From Bacteroidota bacterium (GTDB taxonomy: Bacteria > Bacteroidota > Bacteroidia > Chitinophagales > Chitinophagaceae), in the NCBI GenBank assembly GCA_023423405.1, contig JAFAFR010000050.1, positions 186,001 through 250,000 of the forward strand: a DNA stretch of 64,000 bases. The letters are read 5' to 3'. Positions 32,155-39,945 of this stretch are shown piece by piece. Numbering within the stretch: the first letter of the stretch is position 1; each line of letters opens with the position of its first letter. The notes beneath the pieces were generated by a model, which was not told the origin of the DNA, searched no databases, and worked only from the letters and a program-made list of their open reading frames with translations. Position numbers and translations under genes: made by a program.

Positions 32155-33153
32155 TCAGAATTTGAGCTTGTATTGATATTGCTGGTAGTAATTGGAGGAA
32201 GCGTTCAGCACCTCCACCGTTTCAAAATTCTCTCCGTCCGTGGAAACCTGGATCTCGTAATGATCCGTGGCAGCCGTTTCATTGGCATTCCAGTTCAGGT
32301 AAAGATGACCATTCTGATCGGGCGACGCAGAGAATGCATTGAACACCACCGGCAGCACCACCATGCAGGGATTGGTGGTTTGCGTGGTGAGCGTTGCCGA
32401 TCCAAAACTATTGGTAGTGGCAGCGCCTGTGTAGTTCACCAGTACATTGTTGTTATTGGTCAGCGCCTGACCGGTATATCCCCAGATATTTCCCTGGTTG
32501 TCGTAGGTAGTGCTGATGTGCACATACCCGCTACCAGTGATCACATTGGCATTGCTGGTCTTCAGTATTTTAGTGCGGATCTCCGAGCAGGTGCCCATCG
32601 TGTTAAGCCCACCGTTGATCTGTAACTGGTTTGTCACTTCCAGGGTTCCGTTGATGGTATTGTTCCCGTTCAGTGTGAGGTTATTGATCACCAGTTTGCC
32701 ATCGGCGCCAATGGTAAGCCCTCCGCCGTTCATGGTACCGGCGCCGCCAATCGTCATGATGCCCCCCTGGGATACAGCAATATTGTTGGAGGAATTATTC
32801 CAGTTGCTGCCCACTTGCAGGGTGCCGCCGTTAACGGTAATGGAATTGTTATTGGTAAGACTACCGGAGATGATCAGCGTAGCGCCGGTTTCCAGCAGTA
32901 TGGAACCGTTCGCCTGAAAACTGGCCTGGTTAATGGTAAGTGTGGCGCCAGCTTTAATGGTGAGGCTGCCGGAAGAAAAATTGGTATTGCCTGTAAATAG
33001 TACATTTTGGTTGGCATTGATCGTGAGGACGGAAGATCCCCAGCCCACATCACTGTAAGTTCCCGAATTGAGGTTCTGGTTACTGCTATACCAAACCGAA
33101 AACAACAGGTTGGAAAATACCAGCAGGCAAGCAGTGGCCAATAGCTTTTTCAT
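32155..33153 (-). CDS. Secreted beta-solenoid-like protein with a truncated fibronectin-like module
   Basis: A 332-residue exported protein (signal peptide about residues 1-19, MKKLLATACLLVFSNLLFS). From about 40 to 200 it is built of short Asn/Gly/Thr-rich strands with a period of roughly 20 residues (LTIKAGATLTINQ, LLETGATLIISGS, MTIGGAGTMNGGG, LTLNGNNTINGTL), as in parallel beta-helix surface proteins. At about 270-318 it has the first half of a fibronectin-like module (HYEIQVSTDGENFETVEVLN), which then stops after 14 further residues. The lipoprotein gene begins 3 bases later and supplies the missing strands. Function unknown. Confidence 0.65.
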   Translation of the reverse strand: MKKLLATACLLVFSNLLFSVWYSSNQNLNSGTYSDVGWGSSVLTINANQNVLFTGNTNFSSGSLTIKAGATLTINQASFQANGSILLETGATLIISGSLTNNNSITVNGGTLQVGSNWNNSSNNIAVSQGGIMTIGGAGTMNGGGLTIGADGKLVINNLTLNGNNTINGTLEVTNQLQINGGLNTMGTCSEIRTKILKTSNANVITGSGYVHISTTYDNQGNIWGYTGQALTNNNNVLVNYTGAATTNSFGSATLTTQTTNPCMVVLPVVFNAFSASPDQNGHLYLNWNANETAATDHYEIQVSTDGENFETVEVLNASSNYYQQYQYKLKF

Positions 33154-33337
33154 ACAGTGCGGGGTTTTGCAGCACTGCTTAAACGGGCCAACATTGAAAT
33201 TATTTCGGGTAGAAGCGAAATATTTTCAGGATTTACGCAAAACCTAAGAAAATCACCATTTCCGCCAGGTAGATTTACGATCCCGTCGCCCTTCACAGCG
33301 GGTTGCCCGAACTTCCTTAGCTTTAGTTCCAAAGCAA

Positions 33338-34351
33338 GTGGATTCCATTACCCATATCGTGGTGGGCGCCTGCATGGGCGAAGTCCTGGCCGGCCGGCAA
33401 TGGGGCCGCAGGGCCCTGTTGTGGGGCGCCGTGGCCCAAAGCCTCCCCGATGCCGACGCCGTCGCCGCTTTGTGGATGGACCTGCCCCATGAACTGCTGG
33501 CCCACCGCGGCTTTACACACTCCCTGCTCTTCGTGCTATTGCTCACGCCGCTGCTGGCCTTTCTCGCCAGCCGTTGGAGCAAACGATCCGCCCCCGGCTT
33601 CACCGCCTGCTGCCTTTTCTTTGGGCTGGAACTGCTGGTCCACCTCTTCCTCGACGGCTTCAACAACTATGGTACGGGATGGCTGGAACCCTTTAGCCAC
33701 CATCGTTTCAGCCTCAACACGCTCTATGTGGCCGACCCGCTTATCACTATCTGGCCGCTGCTCGCCACCATCGTACTTTTTGTTTTACCGGTCATGTACA
33801 AACGCCGAAGGGCCATCGCCTCCTGCGCGCTGCTCCTTTCTGCTACCTACCTGGCTTTCGCCCTCTTCAACAAATGGAGCATCAACCGCGAACTGAAACA
33901 GGAAATCGCCGCACACTACCCGCAAACGACACAATATTTCAGTACGCCGGCTCCCCTGAACAGCCTGCTCTGGTTTGTGGTATTGGGCAACGACAGCGGT
34001 TACTATGCCGGCTACCGTTCCGTATTCGATCCGCCCGGCCCAACCGACCTGCACTATTTTCCGGCCAACCATCACTGGCTGGCGGGTATGAACGAAAGAG
34101 AAGATCTTCGCCTGCTGCAGCGTTTCTCGCAGGGTTTTTATACCGCCAGCAAAGTGCAGGATACCCTGCTGTTCAACGACCTTCGTTTTGGCCAGGTCAT
34201 CGGCTGGAGCGATCCTTCACAGCCCTTCGTGTTTCATTACTACCTGGAATACCCAACCGACAATGAGGTAGTGGTGCAGCGCGGCCGTTTTGCAAAATGG
34301 GACCGTGGCGTATTCCAATCCCTGCTCCGCAGGATGGCGGGAAAGAAATGA
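33338..34351 (+). CDS. Membrane-bound metal-dependent hydrolase, YdjM/LexA-binding family
   Basis: A 337-residue inner-membrane protein of the YdjM-like hydrolase family. Early metal-ligand motifs: DSITHIVVGACMGE, LPDADAVAAL, and HRGFTHSLLF; then several transmembrane helices (about 60-190) and a C-terminal soluble part (about 200-337). GTG start at 33338, with a -7-like TAGCTTTA at 33318-33325 (one mismatch). Substrate unknown. Divergent from the beta-solenoid gene across a 184-base gap (33154-33337) with no gene in it. Confidence 0.82.
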   Translation: MDSITHIVVGACMGEVLAGRQWGRRALLWGAVAQSLPDADAVAALWMDLPHELLAHRGFTHSLLFVLLLTPLLAFLASRWSKRSAPGFTACCLFFGLELLVHLFLDGFNNYGTGWLEPFSHHRFSLNTLYVADPLITIWPLLATIVLFVLPVMYKRRRAIASCALLLSATYLAFALFNKWSINRELKQEIAAHYPQTTQYFSTPAPLNSLLWFVVLGNDSGYYAGYRSVFDPPGPTDLHYFPANHHWLAGMNEREDLRLLQRFSQGFYTASKVQDTLLFNDLRFGQVIGWSDPSQPFVFHYYLEYPTDNEVVVQRGRFAKWDRGVFQSLLRRMAGKK

Positions 34352-34370
34352 GTTTTAACAAAAGGGAAAT

Positions 34371-34393
34371 AAAAAAGCCCCGTGTGGGGCTTT
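34371..34393 (-). terminator. Terminator for the YtxH gene (convergent pair)
   Basis: AAAGCCCC-GTGT-GGGGCTTT, with an A run on its left that reads as a T run on the minus strand. It lies 6 bases beyond the YtxH stop and may also serve the hydrolase gene. Confidence 0.85.
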
Positions 34394-34398
34394 ACCAT

Positions 34399-34647
34399 TT
34401 AACTGGCATATTCCTGTGCCGCTTCCTTCAGGGCTTCCGCCTTGTCGTGGATATTGTTCCGAAGGCCGGCCAGCTTTTGCTTGCCTTCATTTACTTTTTC
34501 GCGGAAAGAATCAGACAATTTTTTTCCATTGTCGGCAATCTTTTTACGGGTATGCTCGCCCTTGTCCGGTGCGAACAGAATCCCCAGCACACTTCCTATG
34601 GCCACGCCTGCCGCCAGTGCTGCCAGAACTTTGTTGGTGTTTGTCAT
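34399..34647 (-). CDS. YtxH-domain protein
   Basis: An 82-residue small membrane-associated protein: a glycine-rich hydrophobic helix (about 7-26, VLAALAAGVAIGSVLGILFA) followed by PDKGEHTRKKIADNG and a long charged helix. This is the YtxH layout, linked to general stress responses in Gram-positives; its role in Bacteroidota is unclear. Convergent with the hydrolase gene and followed by a good terminator. Confidence 0.85.
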   Translation of the reverse strand: MTNTNKVLAALAAGVAIGSVLGILFAPDKGEHTRKKIADNGKKLSDSFREKVNEGKQKLAGLRNNIHDKAEALKEAAQEYAS

Positions 34648-34746
34648 GATGTTCGGTTTAATGAATGGAAATCTTTTCTTCCTAAAGTTACCAAATACAG
34701 TACCACATTTTTATTAATTTAAATCATGCAGCTTTTAATGTAGATC

Positions 34747-35979
34747 ATGCCGACCGATTTGCCAGGGGAAGGCTATACCAGCCATAACAGGGCCCGCCTG
34801 CTCAGGGGCGGCCAGCCTTATTTTGATACCCTGCTGCAATGCATCGCCGGCGCCAGGGAAACCATCCATCTCCAGGTATATATTTTTGAAAAGGATGAAA
34901 CCGGGAACCGCGTCTGGGAAGCGCTGGTGGCCGCCGCTGCGCGCGGGGTTCAGGTATTCGTGCTGCTCGACGGATACGGGTCCCAGCATGTGCCCGCCCA
35001 TATGATCCAGCAATTTAAAGCTGCCGGCGGGCGTTTTCGCTGGTTCGAACCCCTGCTCCGAGCCCGGAACTTTTATTTCGGCCGCCGGCTGCACCACAAG
35101 GTGGCGGTGTTTGATGCGCAGGCTGCCCTGGTAGGTGGGGTGAACATCAGCAACCGGTACAACGACCTGCCCCACTATCATGCGTGGCTCGACTGGGCGG
35201 TTTTTACAGAAGGCGAAGCTGCTTACGAACTCTATGGCATCTGCCTCGATCTCTATAACAAAGCCGGCTGGGGTAAGAAAAAATTCAGGCGTTATCACCC
35301 GCCGCGGCAGCTCCTGGCCGTGGAAGAATCCATTCCCGTCCGCATAAGGCGCGAAGACTGGGTAAGGTCGCGCAACGAAATATCGGCCAGTTACCTGAAA
35401 GTCCTCGCCGCCGCCCGCCGCGAAGTGATCCTGCTCTCGAGTTATTTCCTGCCAGGCCCGCAAATGCGCCGCGCCCTCACCCGCGCCGCCGCCCGTGGCG
35501 TGGTCATCAAAGTGATCGCTGCCGGTAAATCGGACGTGGCCATCGCCAAGCAGGCCGAGCGTTACCTCTACCGCTGGCTGTTGCAAAGCAATGTGCTTCT
35601 TTACGAATACCAGGCCAGCGTGCTGCACGGTAAGATCAGTACCGCAGACGGTATCTGGACCACCGTAGGTTCCTACAACATCAATTTCATCAGCGCTTTT
35701 GCCAGCATCGAGCTCAACCTCGAATTGCTCGACAGTGATTTTGCAGAAGGACTCCGCGGACAACTTCAGGAAGTGATAGAAAAAGATTGTATTCCCATTA
35801 CCACGGAAACCTGGCTGGCCAAAGACAACCTCTGGAAAAAAATGATCCAGCGCATTTCCTATGAAACCGTGCGCCTGCTCTTTTTCCTCTTCACCTTTTA
35901 TTTCAGGCAGCAAAAACAGCAACGCCGGAGAGCGAAAGCAGAAGGCCACAAAAACGATGGCGCCCGGCAGGCGCCATAA
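34747..35979 (+). CDS. Cardiolipin synthase-like phospholipase D protein
   Basis: A 410-residue protein with two HKD motifs: His116/Lys118/Asp123 (HHKVAVFD) and His294/Lys296/Asp301 (LHGKISTAD), each followed by the usual GGVNIS and GSYNIN segments. It joins two phosphatidylglycerols (or PE and PG) into cardiolipin. The N-terminal transmembrane hairpins of ClsA are absent, so it is closer to ClsB and probably sits at the membrane surface; its C-terminus has one hydrophobic stretch (LLFFLFTFYF) followed by a basic tail. Convergent with the TauE gene, whose terminator overlaps this gene's last codons. Confidence 0.88.
   Translation: MPTDLPGEGYTSHNRARLLRGGQPYFDTLLQCIAGARETIHLQVYIFEKDETGNRVWEALVAAAARGVQVFVLLDGYGSQHVPAHMIQQFKAAGGRFRWFEPLLRARNFYFGRRLHHKVAVFDAQAALVGGVNISNRYNDLPHYHAWLDWAVFTEGEAAYELYGICLDLYNKAGWGKKKFRRYHPPRQLLAVEESIPVRIRREDWVRSRNEISASYLKVLAAARREVILLSSYFLPGPQMRRALTRAAARGVVIKVIAAGKSDVAIAKQAERYLYRWLLQSNVLLYEYQASVLHGKISTADGIWTTVGSYNINFISAFASIELNLELLDSDFAEGLRGQLQEVIEKDCIPITTETWLAKDNLWKKMIQRISYETVRLLFFLFTFYFRQQKQQRRRAKAEGHKNDGARQAP
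35949..35976 (-). terminator. Terminator of the TauE operon inside the 3' end of the cardiolipin synthase gene
   Basis: Minus strand TGGCGCC-TGCCG-GGCGCCA followed by TCGTTTTTG. The hairpin lies in the last seven codons of the oppositely oriented gene, so one stretch both encodes protein and ends the facing transcript. Confidence 0.6.
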
Positions 35980-36000
35980 AAGCGTAGACCGCAAAAAACA

Positions 36001-36792
36001 TCAGGAGAAAATGAAACGGCCTTCTTTCCACAGTATGAAAAGCCCCATCGCTATTACAAACCAGCCGAAACCTTTTTTGAGCTTCTCCGCAGCGATCCTG
36101 CTGGCCAGGGCCGACCCGGCAAAGATGCCCGCCACGGCCAGCGCCGTCACCGGAAGCAGGAGCGACCACTGGATGTGAAAATGACCCAGGTCGCCCGTAA
36201 AACCCACCAGCGATTTTACGGCAATGATGAGCAGGCTGGTGCCGATGGCTTTTTTCATCGGCAGCTTACCCAGCAGCACCAGCGCGGGGATGATCAAAAA
36301 ACCGCCGCCCGCACCCACCAGCCCGCTGATGCAACCCTCCGCAGCACCCAGGAAAAGCAGCACCCAGGAGTGGTCGACCGCCTCAGCGGCAGGACGCGCT
36401 TTCTTATCCGTGATCATGGTAAAGGCCGCCACGATCATGAGCAAAGCAAAAAGCAGCAACAACAATTCTCCCTTTGAAAGCAGGCGCCCGCCGAGGTTAC
36501 CAATGGTATCCGGTATGGCCGGCAGCAGGTATTTGCGGGTCAGGAAAACGGTTGCCATCGAAGGCAGTCCGAAGAGCAGGGCCGCTTTTGTGTCGAGCTC
36601 CCGGTTGCGGTATTTGGGAAACACACCGGCCAGGCTGGTGGCGCCCACAATGAAGAGGGAATAAGCCGTGGCCGTCACCGCATCCACCTGCAGCAGGTAC
36701 ACCAGCACGGGAACGGTAAGGATGGAACCACCTCCCCCGATCAGGCCCAGCGTGAGCCCGATCAACAGCGAAGCCAGACAACCTGCCCACAT
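36001..36792 (-). CDS. TauE/SafE-family anion exporter
   Basis: A 263-residue membrane protein with about eight helices in the two-repeat TauE/SafE layout. Visible repeat starts: SLLIGLTLGLIGGGGSILTV and EGCISGLVGAGGGFLIIPAL. The family exports sulfite, sulfoacetate or similar small organic anions. The substrate here is unknown; no sulfur-metabolism genes are adjacent. It starts 5 bases after the upstream lipoprotein's stop codon, so both are probably one transcript. Confidence 0.88.
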   Translation of the reverse strand: MWAGCLASLLIGLTLGLIGGGGSILTVPVLVYLLQVDAVTATAYSLFIVGATSLAGVFPKYRNRELDTKAALLFGLPSMATVFLTRKYLLPAIPDTIGNLGGRLLSKGELLLLLFALLMIVAAFTMITDKKARPAAEAVDHSWVLLFLGAAEGCISGLVGAGGGFLIIPALVLLGKLPMKKAIGTSLLIIAVKSLVGFTGDLGHFHIQWSLLLPVTALAVAGIFAGSALASRIAAEKLKKGFGWFVIAMGLFILWKEGRFIFS

Positions 36793-36797
36793 ATGTA

Positions 36798-37403
36798 TCA
36801 GAGTATTTTATCGCGTACGAGACGACTCAGCGTAGCGCCGGCCAGCAGTTCGGAAGCCATTTCCAGGCCATTCGAAAAATTTACCTGTACAATGGAATTC
36901 CATTCTTTCTGGTAGTTCTCGCGCGTGTAAAAAGAAGCGTTCACATAACCCGCACGCTGCGACTGCGACTCATAACTGAAATCGTAAGCCGGGCTCGTAT
37001 AAAAATCGAAGAAGCTGCCGGTCACCAATGGGGTAGTGGGGGACACCGTTACTTTGTCGGTAATGGTGCTCGACTGTCCCAGGTACTGCAATACAATAAC
37101 GGCGTCAAAATCCAGCGGCGCCATCCTGGCCTTGAGCGTATCGATGTGACTGATGCCCTCCAGGTCAAAATAGGCGTTGCTGGCCAGTCCGTGGTAACCG
37201 CTGCGGTTGAGCAGGTCGGTCAGGGCCGATTCGGTCTTTTTCCTTCCCACCACGTCTTTCATGGTACCCAGCACCAGGATCTGTTTGTATTTCTTTTTGG
37301 CATAACCCGGGCGCACATAACTTTCTGTTCCGGCAGCGGGCTTGGACGATCCGCAGGCAAACAATAGAAAAGAGGTGCAAAGAAGGAGCAGAAAGTTTTT
37401 CAT
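36798..37403 (-). CDS. Uncharacterised lipoprotein
   Basis: A 201-residue lipoprotein: signal ending LLFACGSS (lipid-modified Cys17), followed by KYKQILVLGTMKDVVGRKKT, a segment predicted as an alternating beta-alpha domain (about 40-120), and a Tyr/Ser-rich stretch (about 125-160). I do not recognise a named family; the layout recalls Bacteroidota lipoproteins with a DUF4136-like domain but I cannot confirm it. Operon with the TauE/SafE gene downstream (5-base gap). A -7-like TATCTTTA (one mismatch) lies upstream. Confidence 0.6.
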   Translation of the reverse strand: MKNFLLLLCTSFLLFACGSSKPAAGTESYVRPGYAKKKYKQILVLGTMKDVVGRKKTESALTDLLNRSGYHGLASNAYFDLEGISHIDTLKARMAPLDFDAVIVLQYLGQSSTITDKVTVSPTTPLVTGSFFDFYTSPAYDFSYESQSQRAGYVNASFYTRENYQKEWNSIVQVNFSNGLEMASELLAGATLSRLVRDKIL

Positions 37404-37463
37404 GCCATGATTTTGCTAAAGATAGGAAACAATTATTCCTAATTTTGAATCTCGATTCATCTT

Positions 37464-37634
37464 ATGGGAATACTCCGTCAACTCGCAGAATACCTGTATC
37501 TGAAGAAAAAAGATCCCAACGCGCCAAAGAGCAAATGGATTTCGTATATGCATGGCATTAACCGCATTTCCATTTTCATGTTCGTGGCGGCGCTGCTCTT
37601 CATGCTGATCCGGTATTTATTTTTCCGCCGCTGA
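37464..37634 (+). CDS. Small membrane protein, DUF6728-like
   Basis: A 56-residue protein: an amphipathic N-terminus MGILRQLAEYLYLKKKDPNA, then WISYMHGINRISIFMF and one transmembrane helix (about 35-50) ending in FFRR. I recall this short family (DUF6728) as common in Bacteroidota; the assignment is from memory. Function unknown. Divergent from the lipoprotein gene at 37403, and its last 18 bases overlap the 3' end of lpxB on the other strand. It is below the size cut-off of many ORF scans. Confidence 0.65.
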   Translation: MGILRQLAEYLYLKKKDPNAPKSKWISYMHGINRISIFMFVAALLFMLIRYLFFRR

Positions 37635-38735
37635 TCCCTGCAGGAAGGACCAGATGCTGGCCGCTGCCTGCTCGCTGGCCGCCCCGCCTTTTCGCAGTAT
37701 GTCGTGGAGCGCTGCATAATCGGCCTCTATGCGTTTGCGGTAATCCGCATCGTGCAGCAGCCTTTCCAGCTCGGCGGTAAGCTTTTCCTGGTTCATATCG
37801 TGCTGGATCAGTTCCTGCACCACCAGCCTGTCCATGATGAGGTTCACCAGTGAAATGAACTTCACTTTGATCAGTCTTTTTGCAATGCTGTAGGAAAGCG
37901 GGTTGCCTTTATAACATACCGCTTCGGGAACGCCGAAGAGTGCCGTTTCCAGGGTGGCTGTTCCGGAAGTGACCAGGGCCGCGCGCGCCTGCATCAGCAG
38001 GGCATAGGTTTGCCCGCTGGCCGCGCCCACATTGGGATAGGGGGCCAGCAGGGGTTCGTAAAAACTGTCGGGCTGGCCGGGAGCGCGGGCTACGATGAAA
38101 CGGTAATCGGGAAAGGCCGGCGTAACGGAAAGCATCACCGGCAGTTTTTGCAGGATCTCCTGTTTGCGGCTGCCGGGCAGCAATACCACCAGTTTTTCAT
38201 CGGGCCCAAGGTCGGGGTGTTCTGCTTTGAAACGGTCGATCACTTCCACCAGCGGATGGCCCACATATTCCACGGGATACGCCCATTTCTGGTAGAAAGC
38301 GGGTTCAAAGGGAAGGATCACCAGCATGCGGCCGATGTTTTTGCGGATCTCACGCACCCGGCTTTCTTTCCAGGCCCATACCTGGGGGGAAATATAATAC
38401 ACCGTTTTGTAACCCTGACTGCGGGCCCATTTCGCGATGCGCAGGTTGAAGCCGGGGTAGTCGATGAAAATGATGCAGTCGGGTGTAAAAGCGGTTATAT
38501 CTGCCCTGCAAAAATCGATGTTGCGAAAAATGGTGCGGAGATTGGCCAGCACCTCTACAAAGCCCATGAAAGCCAGGTCGCGGTAATGCTTCACCAGCGT
38601 GGCGCCTGCCGATTCCATCAGATCACCGCCCCAGCAGCGGATCTCGGCGGCGGCATCTTTTTTACGGATCTCTTTGATGAGGTTGCTGCCGTGCAGGTCG
38701 CCGCTCGCCTCGCCGGCGATGATGTAATACTTCAT
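37617..38735 (-). CDS. lpxB: Lipid-A-disaccharide synthase
   Basis: A 372-residue GT19 enzyme joining UDP-2,3-diacylglucosamine and lipid X into the lipid A disaccharide at the inner membrane. Visible: IIAGEASGDLHGSNLIKEI at the N-terminus, GGDLMESAGATLV, IDYPGFNLRIAKWA, YYISPQVWAWKESRVREI and LPGSRKQEI, all LpxB hallmarks. I chose the ATG at 38735 because a -7 box lies 5 bases upstream and the MVNFAA extension is not family-like. It is the last gene of surE - membrane protein - lpxB, a common Bacteroidota order. Confidence 0.94.
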   Translation of the reverse strand: MKYYIIAGEASGDLHGSNLIKEIRKKDAAAEIRCWGGDLMESAGATLVKHYRDLAFMGFVEVLANLRTIFRNIDFCRADITAFTPDCIIFIDYPGFNLRIAKWARSQGYKTVYYISPQVWAWKESRVREIRKNIGRMLVILPFEPAFYQKWAYPVEYVGHPLVEVIDRFKAEHPDLGPDEKLVVLLPGSRKQEILQKLPVMLSVTPAFPDYRFIVARAPGQPDSFYEPLLAPYPNVGAASGQTYALLMQARAALVTSGTATLETALFGVPEAVCYKGNPLSYSIAKRLIKVKFISLVNLIMDRLVVQELIQHDMNQEKLTAELERLLHDADYRKRIEADYAALHDILRKGGAASEQAAASIWSFLQGSAAEK

Positions 38736-38740
38736 GGCGG

Positions 38741-38748
38741 CAAAGTTA
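38741..38748 (-). promoter_or_regulatory. Internal -7 box just before lpxB
   Basis: Minus strand TAACTTTG (38748-38741), a perfect TAnnTTTG that overlaps the stop codon of the upstream gene. It would give a leaderless lpxB mRNA. Chance occurrence is possible. Confidence 0.35.
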
Positions 38749-39045
38749 ACCAACCACTTTCAGCAGCAGCACCAGGATGCCGTATAAAAGAGTGGCAATA
38801 AAAATGCCCTTGGCGGTTTTATCGCGGCGGCTGTTGATATAGATGGTGAAGAGGATGGCATTGGCCACCAGGCTGATGCTGCTCACACCGGTCAGCAGCG
38901 ATTTGTACTGCCGCAGGTAACCCAGGAATTCGATGAATCCAACCTGGCGGCTGTAGAAGGCAACGAAATAATAGAGCACCAATCCCACGAGGGGCGCCAC
39001 TAAGCCGAGCAGGATACCGATCCGCAGGTTGTCTTTTTTGAGCAT
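38746..39045 (-). CDS. Small membrane protein between surE and lpxB
   Basis: A 99-residue protein with three transmembrane helices (about 9-29, 50-70 and 78-97; for example IGILLGLVAPLVGLVLYYFV). No catalytic motif is seen and I know no named function. It overlaps the surE stop codon by 1 base and is followed after 10 bases by lpxB, so it is translated from the same mRNA. A link to lipid A synthesis or transport is inference from position. Confidence 0.75.
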   Translation of the reverse strand: MLKKDNLRIGILLGLVAPLVGLVLYYFVAFYSRQVGFIEFLGYLRQYKSLLTGVSSISLVANAILFTIYINSRRDKTAKGIFIATLLYGILVLLLKVVG

Positions 39046-39830
39046 TATTGTTTCCAGCTTTTTTCCAGTTTGGCTTTAAGAACGTAATTGGTAAGGTCAA
39101 ATTGTACCGGCACCACGCTTACGTATTTGTTGTTGAGCGCCCATACATCGGTATCGCGGCCTTTGTCCATATTATTGAAAGCGCCGGTAAGCCAGTAATA
39201 CTGCCGCCCGTGCGGGTCTTTTCTTTCCAGGAAATCTTCCTGGTATTTGGCATAGGCCTGCCGGCACACTTTGATGCCCCTGATCTCTTCGGGTGCCAGC
39301 GCAGGGATGTTCACATTCAGCACCAGGTGTTTGTCGAGTTGCTTACCCAGCACCATTTGCGTGAGCTGGCGCGCGTAGATCCGCGCTGCCGTGAAATCGG
39401 CCTCAATGCTGTAATCCATCAGGGAAAACCCGATCGAAGGAATGCTTTCGATGGCTGCTTCCACGGCGGCCGACATGGTGCCCGAATAGATCACGTTGAT
39501 GCTGTGGTTGGGCCCGTGGTTGATGCCGCTGAGGCAGATATCGGGCTTGCGGTGCAGCACTTTGTCCACCGCCAGTTTCACGCAATCCACCGGGGTGCCC
39601 GTGCACTGCCAGGCCTCCACGTCTTCGTACAGGGGAACGCGGCTCAGCCGCAGGGGCGACCCGATGGTGATGGCATGCCCCATGCCCGACTGGGGTTTGT
39701 CGGGCGCCACTACCACTACCTTGCCCAGGTCTTTCACCGCCTCCACCAGGTTGCGTATACCCGGGGCCGTTACGCCGTCGTCGTTGGTGACCAATATAAC
39801 AGGAACCTCTTTTTTCTTCTTGGATGGCAT
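39045..39830 (-). CDS. surE: 5'/3'-nucleotidase SurE
   Basis: A 261-residue SurE, a metal-dependent phosphatase acting on nucleoside monophosphates and exopolyphosphate. Visible: ILVTNDDGVTAPGIRNL (the DD metal site), VVVAPDKPQSGMGHAITI, CTGTPVDCVKLAVD and LSGINHGPNHSINVIYSGT, the complete family set. Length is typical. First gene of a three-gene run ending with lpxB; divergent from the S24-type regulator gene. Confidence 0.94.
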   Translation of the reverse strand: MPSKKKKEVPVILVTNDDGVTAPGIRNLVEAVKDLGKVVVVAPDKPQSGMGHAITIGSPLRLSRVPLYEDVEAWQCTGTPVDCVKLAVDKVLHRKPDICLSGINHGPNHSINVIYSGTMSAAVEAAIESIPSIGFSLMDYSIEADFTAARIYARQLTQMVLGKQLDKHLVLNVNIPALAPEEIRGIKVCRQAYAKYQEDFLERKDPHGRQYYWLTGAFNNMDKGRDTDVWALNNKYVSVVPVQFDLTNYVLKAKLEKSWKQ

Positions 39831-39916
39831 GTTGCAGAACTATAGAATTGAATGAAAGGATCACGAAGATAAAGGGATCAGGATTTTTTTTCCCTTCTCT
39901 TGTTTTTGATAATATT

Positions 39917-39936
39917 TTTAGTAAGTTTGCACTAAA
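39917..39936 (+). promoter_or_regulatory. Palindromic operator over the -7 box of the XRE-S24 gene
   Basis: TTTAGT-AAGTTTGC-ACTAAA: perfect 6-base arms with an 8-base spacer. The -7 box TAAGTTTG (39922-39929, a perfect TAnnTTTG) lies inside it, with a partial -33 TTG at 39900-39902 and a 19-base spacer. Binding here would block the promoter, suggesting self-repression by the encoded regulator. Confidence 0.6.
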
Positions 39937-39945
39937 TCTGTTAGC

